NCBI RefSeq assembly: GCF_001949145.1
Contig: NW_019091428.1
Span: 1,049,176 to 1,113,175 of the forward strand
Reading direction: 5' to 3'
Length of the DNA: 64,000 nucleotides
Origin: Acanthaster planci
Lineage: Eukaryota; Echinodermata; Asteroidea; Valvatida; Acanthasteridae
The position numbers were made by a program, and so were the translations under genes. A model generated the notes under the pieces. It saw only the letters and a program-made list of their open reading frames with translations, had not been told where the DNA came from and searched no databases. This document shows positions 23,301-38,300 of the stretch, piece by piece; position 1 is the first letter of the stretch; every line of letters starts with the position of its first letter.

Positions 23301-26300
23301 AGAGTTTTGCTTGTATTGCATTTATTGTCAACTGTTATTGTGAAATTCTTATCTGGGCAGTCGAGCCCACTAAAAATAAAAAATTGACTCTTGGAACCAT
23401 TAAAAATATAATCGAAATTATTTGACGTTATTTTATTATTCAGGAAATTATAATGAACATACAGTGCATAGACTTCACAAATTGCGAGAAAAACCAAAAC
23501 GTTTCATTTTTGTAAAGTTTTTGAGGGGTTACAGTTTTGGAAAAGATAACACAAATTTACGCAATGTTGTAACTGGTAACAAAATAAGGATTTCAGAAAA
23601 CAACTAGTAGTACTTTTTAATACAGCGTTCTTTATGCTGCCCTTACGTGACATAAGGAAAACACTAACATCCTACAACCAGCAGAAGTACCGAGTAAGCA
23701 CAGTATTCAGAGAGTTCGTTACAATACACTGTTCTTATTGGTTTTCTAAAGTTTCTACTTTGGACACTATATTTCATCCGCTATCTTTCCTGTTTCCCCC
23801 CACGTCAAACCAACAAGAAAATATCACACAAGATAAAGTAAGAGCATGTATTTCTATCGAGTAAGAAAAATGTGATATCATCAAGCCGTCAGTTCTGAAT
23901 TCGGAAATTGGGGGTAACAGCACAGAAAACAAGCTCGTGGGTCTTTTTTTTTTAGGTGTCCCATGGGAAGAAAACACACCGGTACACTGTCAGGGGTGTT
24001 TGAGTAAACAACGTGGCCAGATAGTCAAGTTTTTGATTTTGATTTAATAAACCATGGTCACTACTTTTAGAGAAAACAGTTACTGCTTTTTACTATTTGT
24101 CAGACAAAAAAACGTGATAATACTAACCCATCATTTTGAGAAAAATGGGACAAAACTACCTACGCTTTCATTTTTCTGGGTTCTGAAAGTATGGTGCGGC
24201 GACAAATGCGTTATACATGTGCCACACCGTAATCTGAGTGTCACTATTTGGTACCGCACGCAGGTGAAACAGCAGGTCAATTCTGATAACTGCATGTACA
24301 GTAAATTCAACAAATACATGTATCACCCACAAGTCATTATGTTAACACATCATAGTTTGCGAGTTAAACAGAAAGAATGAACTTGGAAGTGAGCCAACTT
24401 TGTAGTGCTTTATAAGTTCATTTATGGTTCCGCAACTGCACAACAAAAACCAACAACAAATAAAGACCTCTGTTTTCACCATGGGACACCTTTTCTTAAT
24501 TAGCGTAACCAGAAGAAAGTCCGGGGGACCGGAACTAGCAAGTGAAAATTCAGTACCCCCCATAACACTCAAGAAAATCGCATATCTTTTATGCTGTAGC
24601 CGTTCAGGTCAACTATAAAATCGACGCATTATGATCTTTCGCCTGCCTAACGTTAAAAGCTGCAGAGATCTGCACCCTCATAACCACACAGAAAATGAAT
24701 TAATTATTCAGAAAGCCTCCATGTTCAACACGTAGTAGGCCTACCCATTCCCAACAACGAAAAACCCCTTCAGCATGAGCATAACAATAAAGCTGAAAAC
24801 TGAAAAGCCCACCACTCACTGAAACGCTTCAGCCCATTCTTCCCTAACGCTTTCATGGTCTTTTGGCTGAAGGATTATACCGATTAGTTTCGGGATATTA
24901 ATTACAAACTGGAAGAGCATATATACCGATCACTATAGTTTTCCTCGTTGTTAATGGTTGCGTTCAATTAAATGAAACGAGGGAACTCTCTAAGACCATG
25001 GTTTATTCACAGAGCCGTCAGAACTGGCTCAGTGTCAACATGGAGTCGTGTGAAGAAGAGCGTGGTCTACTATATCGATAAAGCCGAATACCCCGTGGAC
25101 TAACACTGGTATTCCAGCTCTCATATGATCCTAACCCGTCTTTTCTAAAGAATGCTGGCGTGGTACACGTGTTCTGGGAAGCTGGTGTAGGATTACAATA
25201 AACCGTCCCCACGCTCAGCGTGCAGCGTTCGTGCACATAGGCCTACTGTATTCATTTCAGCCAGCGAGTCGGTCGACATCACGTCTGCAACAACGCCATT
25301 TCCTTCCTTGTACAGACGCGTTTCAACACACAACCGGTTTTTTTGTCTGGTTTTGGTTGTGGTTCAGTGGAGGTTTTGGGACATGTATTTCAACCGTTAA
25401 GTCTGGGCAAGAGTTCAAGATACACGTCACGTGTGTTCGTGGCGTTTTCTTTCCTCACACTGGAATTCTTCCAAAGCTGAATTCAGCAAACTACCGGTGT
25501 TCTGTGGAGGGCGAGTTTTATCTCGACGTGTCTCGAAAAGATACGGGTCTCTTGGTGGAGTGCGGTCATAAAGTGACCGTAAACGTCTATTATTACAGGG
25601 TTGACGTAACACGCGGAGACGTACCAACGAATGCCCAGGGCCGGGCTGGCCGGCTGTGCTGAGTGCGGCGGGAAACGCTAACGGAACGGCCTTGATCTTT
25701 GTACCGGACTATCAAGCTGTGTGCCACGTCTGCAACGGTTTCTTCAGGGCAAAAAAAAAACGTTTCTCTGTATTCGGCGCCATTGTTCAGATGCCTTTTT
25801 GACTGTGGTAGTTTCAAGTTGAGGTAAGTATCTTTAGCAACTTCTTTCTTCATAGCAAGTATGTATAACGGTGAATATTATAGAAACGATAACTAGAATT
25901 GCAGGTGCGTGGGGCAATAAGAACTGGTTTTGTGTTTGGAAGTTCGCGTTGTCATGATGACAGCGGTAAAAATGGTACATGTGGGAGAGCATAATTCGAG
26001 AGTGTAAAGTGTAAGGCTCACGGGGCACACAGTGACTCAGGGAATTCCCATATTCCCGTTCTTTGTAACCAGCAGAAACTCTATGTTTGACACAAATTTC
26101 TATATTTATTGCCCCGTTTGAAATGTTTGCTTTAGTTTGGTACGTTGGTGTATCTTTTTTAAAAAATCCGGACAACCTGCATGTTTATTTCATATACAAT
26201 TACAAAGTCATGTACTATACGCAGCTGAAAGCACCTCTTTCCGGCTCCTTGTAATCGATCCGTCAGGTCAGCGTACATTTACAATAACAAATTATTTATG

Positions 26301-29300
26301 TCGCTCATTTTGCCGTCGTAATTAATGAATAGCAATTCCATCGTCGGAACATTCCACACCCGCAGACATGGAATAACAGGCGGTGTAGAGCTAATCCGCA
26401 CAGCGTACTGGGGATGATTACGTTGGGTTACGACATGTGTGCAATAAATTTTGACTCCTTGACAAACGGACCCCTCGACACAGCTGCGCATGCAGCGTAC
26501 ATGGCGGACGAGCAGTGCCATGACATGTCAAGCAGTGCACGTTTTCACGGTAGTAAGAATCTTACATGACACCAGATTACACGGATCGACAAAATGGAAT
26601 TTGAGATCTTACGTAACAGCCTGTTATCGTAATCATTTCATTACGGGGCTACTACCCACATCAACAACGGCAGATATTGCTATTGATGTAGGATTTGGAG
26701 CAAAATAACTTTCTTTTAAAAAATCGCTTAGCATCCCTTATCTTACAAAACCTCGGCGGAAACTTCACTTTTTAAACATCCATTTCCTGTTTTTGTTACG
26801 TCTAGCTCGGCGTGGTGTGATTCACAAGATAGCCGGAAATGTTTGTAAAAAAAAGAGAAACAAAATCACCATCAGGCCGGAGGTCGTTGGCCGGAGACTT
26901 TAAAGACGGTCAGATGTGAGGGCTGTTTATGGCCCACGACTGAGAAAACATGTCATGCTGTGCTCAATAGCTATGGACCGGCTTGGTTTCTTTTTTTAAA
27001 GCTACGCATTTATTTGTAAATTAAATATGTCAATAGTCATGAATGTTTTGAACACTATGATGGCCTCTAGATTTGTAACTTCTCAATTTTGTTTCGCGCG
27101 ATTATAATTAGGATTTTATGTCAAACCATAGTCAGTTTATACAGCCATCTGCGAACATTAGACTATCTTTATCCTTGTTGCAGTTCGTTGTTTTACTAAG
27201 CATTAGTCCTTCCAACAATAAATTTGAAAGCATAAAAATTAATTAAGAAAGAGAAAGGGCAAAATTCGACTTTAATTCGACCAACTGCTTCTTACAGGAG
27301 TTAGAGAACAACTGGGTGTATAACAAAATTAAACAATTACCCCAGTAAAACTCTACTACCCCCTGCCAGGATTTTGAAGTTTTTTTACGGGGACTCAGGG
27401 AGAGAGAACGCAAGGAAGTTGAGAAAGTCTTCGCTGAATTGAAAGGAATCAAAAGTTGAAAGTTACATGTACACGGACGAAACTTGCAAGAATGCATGAA
27501 AACAAGTTACAAGTAGGTATTTTACTGTCACCTGGCACTGGGCTTAGGTCAATTTTCCGTTCCACTTTTTAGTTACGAACTGGTTGTGGTCAGCAAGCTA
27601 TAAATACTGGTGTATTGTTCTTTTTCAGAAGCATGGACATCGCAGTATATGGATCCAAGAAAATGCTGAGCCCAAGACAACGCCGGGGAAGCTACTACAA
27701 GAAGAAGGGCCGGCAGGGCCGGCGGACCAAGCTGACCGGGGGGCTCCTCCGGGCCATCTCCGAAATCCTGGCTGAGATGGACATCCTGAGCATCTCCCAC
27801 CTCAGCCAGGAGTTGCTGAATAGAGGACACAGCCTGTCGCGGTCCACCGTCTTCAGGGCTATGGAGACGCTGGGGCTTAGGGTTGACCGGGACAGGAAGG
27901 TATGGTGCGCTGGTCCGGTTGGGACCGAGGCTGGTGAACTGCGGTGGACGGCTAAACACAGCAACGGGGACGACGCAAACTCTACCACGCCAGCCCTGAC
28001 ACGAAATAATTCCGTTCATGCTGACGCGGGCTTTCTTCCTGGAAGAGCAGAAGACAGTCCACCGCTTTTGTTAAACGACATAAGTTATTCACAGCAAACG
28101 GAATACCGCGATCCGAAGTTACAATGCACTGCTAACAGAGACTCAGTGGAAGCTGAAAACACCGCGAATGGCCTGTACACTCCAACAAACAACGATAACA
28201 CTGGCGTGACCCGAGGTGCGACAAGAGGGAACATGAAACAGGAAATCAACGACCAGAACCCTGCCTCTGAAGAATTCGAACTGACTCAGTCCACTGGGGG
28301 TCAAGAAACCCTTTGTCTTGCAGACAGATGGACAGACACGGTTCGAGACGGAGTAAGACGAGTGAGTATGACGTCACTTGTGTCCGCGCAGAGGAGGGGA
28401 AGGAAACGGAAATCGGATTGTCCAGCTAAATTTGGTTCACCCCGCAACTTAAAGGTGGACTCGACATCTTACTGGCCATCAACGGCTTCACCATCAAGAC
28501 AAGCTACAAGAACCTTTGAGGTACATACATACCATATTCAAGTAAAATCACATTTAAAACAACAGTTCAAATAAAAACGGAAGAAGAGGAATTAAAGGCA
28601 AAACAAGGTCAAGGCGCAACAACAAATACCACAGAGAAGACAAAAAAACATAACATTAACAACAGCGCCTGGTGTTCTGAAAAATAATAAAATGAAATAC
28701 ACATACCTAGCTTTCTCATTCAGCTCATTTTTTTCTCTTTTGTTACACCCGACCCAAAATTGAATACTCATCAAACAAGGAAATTAAATAAACCAGTTAT
28801 TTTTTCCACCTATTTGTTACTACATACATGTATGCAAAAGCCATTGTTGAATTTGATCAGAGGGAAAAACGTTTTGATTTCATTTTTATTTCTAAATTTA
28901 GGCTGCAGAACTATATTCATCAAAGACTGAAGACGATCAGTGGATACCCTCCAAAAGCTCTGTCAAAGCCAAACAAGCATCCACCTCTTCAAGTGGGGTC
29001 TATGGACGCGAGGCTCCTGAACTTGTGACAGAGCAAATTTTACATCTTCAGGAGAACCAGCCTAGAAGGAACCTGATCACAGAGAAGCGTCCGGCTGGTT
29101 TCCAAGGTCGAGCTGAACCTTCGCTGCTGTCCAAGACAACCTTGAGGCACTCTTCCTCAAAGGACAGTTTGATCTTAGAGCCAGAAGCCTTTCAAGACGA
29201 AACCATGGACACGGACAGGGCAAACCCAATAAACGGAACCAGCGGTTACCGGGAGGAGCTGGTTGGCTGTCAAGAATGGAAAGACAAATTGATGCTTTGT

Positions 29301-32300
29301 AGCAGAGAATTAATGGATAGCACTTCGAAAAAAGACAATGTGCACAGTTCAAGTACCTTTACCTTTCGGCGAGGCTACAGGTCTAAACACTGCCAAGAAA
29401 CACGTGATTCGCTGGAAGAGGATCTCCTGCTTGGAGAATCTGCACCACAAAGACAACAACTTCAAAAGTCAGGCTCTCAACAATTACCTGTATCGAATAC
29501 AGACACACAGAAGGAACTAATGCACAAAGATGCAGGGCATCAAATGCAGGGGCAAGCTGTTGCGGCAAATTGCAGACTGAATCGAGCTTCTAACGAGCAG
29601 CCTGTGAAGACATATGACAGCAGATGGTCTGGTGCAGAGGTAAATCGTCAGCGTCACTCTGACCAGTACCTGGGTAGGCCATCACGGAAAGCAAGTCAGT
29701 TCCTCCCGGGCGATCAAATTCAGAATAAAACAAGGGCCAATTTAACCATCCCAAGTTTTCAAAATATTCCCACGGAGCAGAAAACGTCCAGAGAAAATGA
29801 TCCTCAGACGGCAAGGCTGCACGCACTAACTTCGAGCCTGGCTGCTAAGACATCATCAGTTCTGGGAATCGAGATAGGACGAAGAGGGAGGGAACAGTTG
29901 GATAAACTAACCTCTGATTCAGCTTCCAACAATCTCATCAGTGACTTAAGTGCAGGCAAGAATAAAGAGACAAGTTTTCAAACTAACAAAGAACCATTAG
30001 TAAAGCCAAGAGGCCTAGGACAGAAAGCTGTATCAAAATCATCTCTACCATCAGCCAATGGCCATGGTACATACTCTCCTTCCCCTCAAGATGAGTGCAT
30101 CCAGTCGCAACACAACACCAATGGTGGAGGTAGTGCTCCTGCTTCATCATCAGTCACGCAGTGCTTTTCCATGTTTCTGCCTGAGCTTCAATCCTGGGTG
30201 AGTGACTGTCATCCCTTTCAAGTCATGCTTTTATTTCAATACAGAGATGATGAAGTGAGGGTTCAAGTGGGTGAAATCTTTACCGTTTTACCCTCAGCAG
30301 TCAGCATCGTCAGGTCCACTGAGGTTTAATTCCGTGTTTACACTGTCAGGTCAACAATTCGGGAGAACCACAATTATGTACATGTACGTGCATACTAGTT
30401 GGGGTTTATTTGAAACGCTGGCTATAAATCAAAATTTAGAGATTAGCCTGCTCCAAGAAGTTAAATGTCCTTCTTTCATAATAACAAGTGCTGTTGGTGT
30501 ACATGTAGCCTGGAGTTTTGTATATTAGAACAATTTCCATATTCGCGTCTGTACTACCTCAGCTGCTTTGCTTGGAAAAAGGCCGGAAAAATTGGAAATG
30601 GTTGTGAGGTTTTTATCTCCTGAGTTCATTTCGGCACGTTTGCTACTGTATCCATTTCCTAGATGCAATTTGTCTCCGACAAGCTAGCATCCATGGAAGA
30701 CCAGCTCCAATACCTCACAGAGATCATCACTCAACCCGCTGAGAAGACAGAAGAGGCAGAGCCCGGGACAGTCTCTGCTGAGTCTGATGCCATCGATAGT
30801 CTCAAAGAGGAGGAGGAGGAAGAAGAGGAAGAGGAAGAAGGCAGGGATGAGAAGGTGGAGGAGGCAGGTGAAGAGGATCCTGGGCAAAGTGAGAGCGAAA
30901 AAGAACCCGAGGGCCAGACATGGGAGACAACCTTGCCTCCCATTAACACACCAGAGAGCAACGGTAATTTGGGGTTATATGCCAAAGAGACCGATGGTCA
31001 TTCCGTGAAATATAATGATGTCAGGCTGTGTTTACAGCATTGAATGCAGCCACATTGGTAACAGGTTCTTTGTCCATCATGTTGAGTGTCTGGACACCAT
31101 CAACAAAACTGAAATAACACAGAAATACACGTATATCTATTTTGAGGATTTTACTGCTTTATTTCTGCTTAGATTTAGTTACTGTTTGGGCTTTAATGAG
31201 AACACGAAAAAAGCAATCCTACGGGTGAGTATGCAGTGTATGGTTAATTCAGAAATTATTCTGGAAGAAGATTTGATTTTGATTTGATTTAAAAATGCAC
31301 TTTCAAAGTAACTGGAAAAAAACGATGAAGCCAAGTGATTCTCTTTCACTTGTTACACTGCAACGTTGTATCTCACGCAGATATGATCAAGAAGATCATG
31401 AGTGATGAACGCTGGAATACTTTCAGCCCCTATGTTGGCGGACCAAGGCTGGCTATCAGGCTTGCAAGGGACTGTATCTTTGGCTCGGAAGTCTTGTCCA
31501 AGTCGACAGTGACAGGACGGAATGGAATGAATCCTCTCCAGCGAGATGGTATCAAGAAGATTAAAGGTTTGCAATTCATATTTTATCATAATATGATTAC
31601 GCCTTTAGATCTAAGCACTTCACAACACTGTGCTTTGATACACTTTGTATCTCAATGGATTCTGCAGCCGTGGGTTACACCCATGGGCATGTCTCATCTG
31701 TACTCAATCTATACTCAACCTGTAACCTATCACGATCCTGTAGACCAAATGTATATTGTAATTCCTGTTTCTACAGTGTATAATCTCCATTTCTGGCTTG
31801 TTTTGTCAGCACCGTACCCACAGATTCTGGTGACCTGATTTCACTCTGTAGCCTCCTTTGATCTGTACTTTTTCCAGAGTGCCTGATGAAGATGTACGGC
31901 CCAAAATGCAGTGGCGTAGAGTGTGAGATACTGTGGAAGATGGCACGGGAGAGTCTATCCCAACTGTGCAAGCGCACACGGCGTCAGTTTGCAGCAGAAG
32001 CAAGTAACCAAGACGTAGATGATCCAGATTATACACCATGAGGGGTAGGTATTTGCAACATAACAACTTTGAAGGGGGCTCTGTGGTCTTCTCACATGTT
32101 AAGTGAGTATGCTCCTCAGATGGCCTATGTGTACTAGTGTAACATACTTCACGTGGTTAATGTGCTTGAGCCAAACACGTAACCCCGAACAATTCAAGCA
32201 TTGTATATATTATGCCACTGATATTTCTGATAAACGATGCAAAATAAATTCTCAAGAGATCAAATTCAGGAATGCATATACAGGTATATGTTTTGTGAAT

Positions 32301-35300
32301 AGCGTTTGCCTTCTGCCAGTGCTTGTATTTAAAAAAAAGGTCAGAAAATGACTCTTAATTTCCCTATTTTGTCAGTATTTTTAATTTTGCTTTTGATAGC
32401 CACCATGTGCTTGGGGACCAAGATTGCAAAAATGAAAGACATTTCATACACCAATTCACTCTATATACACACAATATATTAGTGCAGTGGTTAAATAATC
32501 ATCAAGTCTACAAAAGGTTGAAAGCAGTGGGATCCTTAATGCTTCGTGATGAAATTAAGTCTACAAATAATGCAGAATAAGTGATGCTCATGGTACAGTA
32601 ACACCAGTGGATTACCAATTGCAAAAAATCCCACTGACACAAAATGTTTCATTTAAACTTAGTAATGTAGACCAGACAAACAGAAACATGTATATACATG
32701 TAGTCAGGTACCCCCACCATGACTGTGTGATGCCTTGCCTGTTCATCCCTCAAATGTGAACCAATGTTCTCTCTCGTGGTAAAGGTTACATTCATCTGTA
32801 ATTGTGGGTGATACACCGTATATCTGCAGAAATCTAGATGCGGCCAGGGGACCGGGGATTTCATAGGAGTGGTAGTAGCCAATCAAATTACAGAAAAAAA
32901 ATAGCTAATCCTGGTTCTTTGGAAGTTAGTAAACGGCTACTCACCACACCAGGTAGTTTAATCTCAACCACTAGGAACTCAGGATGCCCCTCGGCGGGCT
33001 CTCTCATGATGGTGTAGTCCGGCTTCGGGGAGGCATTGACCACTGTCTGAGGGCTGTCCACCTCTGTGATCAAGGGAGCCCTGGGCTTCTCCTGAGTGCC
33101 TGTGCCTGGGCTGTTCCCATCGGCCGATTCCATCTCGAGGATCCTGGGTTTTGATTTGGTCCGGATATTGTGCTCATTGAGGTTTCCGAGACTCTTTCTG
33201 TTCTTAAGCTGTATCCAATCTGTAAGAAAAGGACAACTTGATCATTACTTTTCTTTTCTTGTGAATTACTTTGTTACTCATTTAACTTGAACAAAAGCCT
33301 GGAAACTGTTTAACAGAAAGAGTTTTTAAGAAAGGTATGTAACAGGTCATGTACTTACAAATGCTGTTAAACCATGTAGAAATTTCGAAGACATATACAT
33401 GTACAGGAAGAGTTAACTATGCAGTTCGTAATGTAATTTTTATAACTTTCGTAACTTTCTTTTCTTGAAACTTTATAATTTCTGGAATTGAGAAATATAA
33501 AAAAATGGGACATTACATGTGTTTCAGGAGATTTTAAAACTGGTGGTTTTGTGCTTTCGGTGAAAATTATCTCAAAATTCTTTTGGAAGAGTTGACATTA
33601 GGAAGTATCTCTGAACTGGTAACATCTCTGTTGCATAGTCTTGGAATAAGACAAATTAGAGATCCCCTGTGTTCTCAGCAGTGATTGGTTCTTGACTTCA
33701 CAAAGACTAATGTTCCTATACAGGAGTCGGTGTTAAAGCCAGCCATATTTTAGTGCAGGACAATATAGTAATGGCAAAGGGAGGGAGTGAATCAACCAGA
33801 GTCTTGCGGATCACGGCTTGGGGTCCAGGGGGGGCCTACTTAAGGGGACTCTAGATCGCTTTTTCAGTGAGTTTTATTTCCAAATTTATTAAGAGTTCAA
33901 ATTCATTTAATTTTTCCAGGTAAAAATATGAAATTTCCAAAGCGATTAATGTTTTTTTCTGGGATTTTTAAGGATTAACTATAACATTGACAGGAGTCCT
34001 TTGTGTCTTCTGGAACCAATCTTTCAGAACTTCTGGGCATAGAAATATGCAAAGCTTAGAAATTAGGTGAGGTAATCTCCTAAAATGTTTTGCTTCATGT
34101 TTACCTATCTTGTTTTGTCAGCTTGAAATCTTAGATGTCTTGAAGGAAAATTTTGGGAAAAATAAAGAAAAAAGTGTCTGTTTTAGTGTGAATGCGATGC
34201 CAAAAGGTTCAATGGACTTAGTTATGCTTACAACTAGTACACTTTAAAAGTTTGTTCATTTCATTTGAAACAAATGCCATCCAACTTTTCTTGCTGTTGT
34301 CATTTTTAAGAAGTTAACACCTAGCTGCACACTGACCAAGTATTATAAAAAGTGAGAAAAAGAAATTCCTACCAATACATCTCCTGTTTTTAGATGCCAT
34401 GTACATGTAATGGGAAGCAGAAGTGTATATTTTATTTGGTCGCCTTACTAGTCCACGAGTTCTGTATGCCTTACGTGTGACTGGTCTTGCCAAGTTTGGT
34501 CAAGCTCATGAAGTTGCCCAGCAGTATTTTGTGTTACTACACCTCGTAAATATTCATGAGCAAATCGGAGCACGTCATTGGCCGATTCCACCTCGCATCT
34601 GGGAAGTAGAAATGATACGCGACCAGGTGACATCATAACGGTGAGTATCTACCTCACTGCCGTGCAATTGTTTTTTCTTGTAGCATAAAAAATCCCTCTG
34701 GAACCCAAAGCGTAAATATGTAGTCTGTGTCATGTAATCTTTACAGAACCAGTCTATCTGGAGTTGTATCCTAATAACTATTACAGTAAAGACCCAAAAC
34801 ATATGTCAGCACCAGACTACTTGAAGCCCTGTTTCTATGCACATCTGCACTCCACTATCATTACATGGAAATTTAGCAGCTGAGAAACCAACAATGGTGT
34901 CTGTGAGTACAAGCAACGTGAGACTTCTGTTTGAATATTTATGAGGTGCAGTAAAACAAATACAGCATGGTTTATTTCGGGAAAAATGTTGGGAAATACT
35001 GGTCAGTTTGACTAATTCCCTCCGCTTCGCGTCAGGAGGTAATCAAGCTGACCTACACCTCAGGGCCAGTAATTCCCACTCCTTCCCCTCAAACCATGCT
35101 GCATTTGTATAATAGGACACTCTATGAAATTCTGGCCCGAATGTTGGGAGGCTCAATAATGTAAGTTCCCGATCTTAGCTTTTTATACATGATGTTGTAT
35201 TCTACATGTGTTTACATGATCATTTAATCCCTGTTAAAAAAGTTTTTGATACAAAGAAAGCTGAATAAAGCAAGATACTTGCTGAAGTGACTCCAGGACT

Positions 35301-38300
35301 TACTTCTGTCAAGCAGAATTTGGTATTTGTTTTCCAGACCCTCAAAGATGACAGACATCAAGAAACCTTTAAAAACGTCGCTCTTCTGCACTTTCTCATA
35401 AAAGCTTGTGTTGATGAGAACATCATAAGCAATGCAGCCTTTCCCACCTGGAAGCAAAGAAAGATTTTCTATCAATCCAAAGAGGAGATGGTGTACTCCT
35501 ACTTATGTTGGAAGATATGGTGAAAGGCTCATCCTTCCAGGCCATCTTAAATTACTCCAGTCAATTCTGAACTCGTCTTGTGTTGAATTTGAAGAAGCTG
35601 CCTAGCACAAAAGTTTACGGAACAGAGAAAATATTTGCTTTGCGGAAACAGTTGCTTGCCCAAAATTCTTGTAATGAACATTACATTGATTCTGACCAGC
35701 TCCTGCCAAGTTATGCTCAACAAAGCTGCGAAGTGAATTAGGTCTTGATCATGGAGCAAGAGTAGAAGAAGAGCCTACGATATGTTTGCAGAACTCTATC
35801 CATTTTCATTAGACTACTTAATGCTCTCAACTCATATTGAAAAGTAGTTGAAGCGTTCTCTTCTCTTAGGCCTTCACAAGCAACATTTTCGTGCATTACA
35901 CACTTTTCATCATTTCTCCCCGGATGAAACTTCAACAACCACCCTCCTTGACAATGTTCAAAATAAATCAACCTCTGTTCCTTCATAGGACTGATAATTA
36001 CTTTTGTCCACTTCTGCATGTCCTTCACCGATACTTAGTGGTACCCTGTAGTTTGGCTCATCAGATTCAAGGATTTTTACCAACTCTCCCTCTGTGATGT
36101 CTAAAGGAGCTGGAAGCTGTGAGGTGAAACAGAAATTCATTTAATGTATGCCTGCTCATCAGTGCCTGAGTTTTGCTTAGCAGCTTAAAGGGACTCCAAA
36201 ATGTTGGCGAGGAGACAAATAAGCCAGCTCGGTATTCAAATAAGTCAAGTTCATTCTGGATAAAATACTTGAAACATGTTCAGTGTGTACGAGAATAGAG
36301 GAAGGACACAGAAGGAGTTTGATCTGCCCGGGCTATAACATCTGGCCAATTTCTGCTTTCTGGCATGCCAGGTATGTCCATAGCCAGAGTGCAGCGAGTG
36401 CTTGCTACGTACCATCTGTTTCACAACCATGAAACCCCTTTGTACCCTATGATCGCTGCCGCAATTTTTCGCTGGTAATCTGCATCCATAAAACTTTGTG
36501 TACTGAGGTATAGGAAATTGAATATTCATGCTTTGTTGGTGCTTGGTATGATCTCACAACAACATCAAATTTAATGCTTGCGCAGTCGCTTGTTTGGCTA
36601 AGATACAGACAGTAATGGGGCATTTGGGGAATGTTTTCTATTATTGGCCGACTCGGCGGCGACCATCACTGAACACTTTGAAGTGCCAGAGTTGCAATTC
36701 CTTCTGTGTCCTTCCTCTATGGTACGAGGCAGCTGACCACACACACACACTGATAAATCCCAAAAGACCTGATGCAATCCATTTTGTGCATACAGTTTTT
36801 TAATACATTGTGCCTGACTGGCTCACTGAAGAAAAAAAACAAATCAACTTTATGACCAGTATTTTTCAACACATACATGTACAGTGTACTTAGACAATAA
36901 AACAAGTGCACATTTCATATCAGTCACAGTGGGATACACGATGTAAATTTTTTCAAAGTGTATATTTTGCCATCAGTCGGTTCCACTTGACTGTTATGCA
37001 CCCTTCAAGTCGACAACAGTGTGTACTCAAGAACATATTTCACTTCAAAGGGGAACACAAGGTTGGTTCTTAATTACCTCAAATGACACACAGACATTGA
37101 TGAAGACCTTCTCCTTCTTGCCGTTCTTCGTTTTAATGCAGAAGCCTGGCTCTGGCTTTACTCTGTGGTAGGTTGGGGTGGACGCATTGGGGTCAAGGCC
37201 TTGCATCTCAGCAGCCTAAATGTACATAGAAATTGGTGGGAGGGTAAAGAGAAACAGACTGCTGGTATCAGTAACTCTGACAGAGTTATATCTGTGATGA
37301 ATGTTGACGTTTGCAACTTTGAAGTACGTGCGTAAATCTCCAACAGGACAGGCAGGGGAGAAAGACAACCGTTAGTCAAAACCAGGAATCATCCATCTGT
37401 CCTGATGTACAAAAGTTCAAAAGCTCCGCATTGGGTTTAGTTTTACTAAAGGATGTTTGGATTTGTTACACAATCCACAAGCTTACCTGGGATAAGTTTA
37501 TGTTTATGGTCCATCATTTTCCATTGCTTGAGGAAGCATATTCCCACACATGTATAACTAACACTGTAACACAACAACCAAGTACATTTAAGTACTAACA
37601 ACTTTTGTCTATGAAAACTAGCCCAATTGCATGTCAAGTAGGCCTGTGTTAGACTGTGAAGCCTAATATTTAAGCATGTTCTTGGTCGGAGGCTACCAAG
37701 TACATTTAAGTACTATCAACTTTTGTCCATGAAAACTAGCCCCACTGCATGTTATGTAGGCCTATGTTAGACTGTGAAGCCTAATATTTAAGCATGTTCT
37801 TGGTCGGAGGCTTTTCAACCTACTGCACACTTGTTGGAAAATCTCTATTCAATTTGAGGATGCAACTCCCTATACCATCAAGGAGCTCCGTGACAGTCTG
37901 CCATGAAAACAAGCACTACGAAGAAGCCAACTATGTTTTCAACTTCCTGTAGGTTGTGTCCTCAGGTTGTGAAAGCTCCAGGATGAACACATAAAAGCTG
38001 AGTCCGTCCATTTGAACAGGGAATTATGTGCTTTCTTCCTCATTTACAGCAATATATGTGAATACAACTCTCTTTTGCTATCCGCCCCGAGTTGAAGCGC
38101 ACCCCAAGCGACAAAAGAAAGACAGTTGGTAGTAAGTTTTCCAAGCGGGTTCTTGCTCACGCTCTGCGTGTACGCAATGATATTACAGTAAGGAATAAAT
38201 TTGTCATACGTACTCAGTGTGCTCTGTGTCAAGCATGCCACTGATCCCATTATAAACGCGCATCTGTGCGGTGAATACTAAAAAAACACACTCTCTTTTG

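Noticed and set aside
25231-25662. 143-aa ORF in PIH1D1 intron 5
   Set aside because: No recognisable domain. It overlaps a CpG-rich segment better explained as promoter and 5' UTR of the BEN gene.
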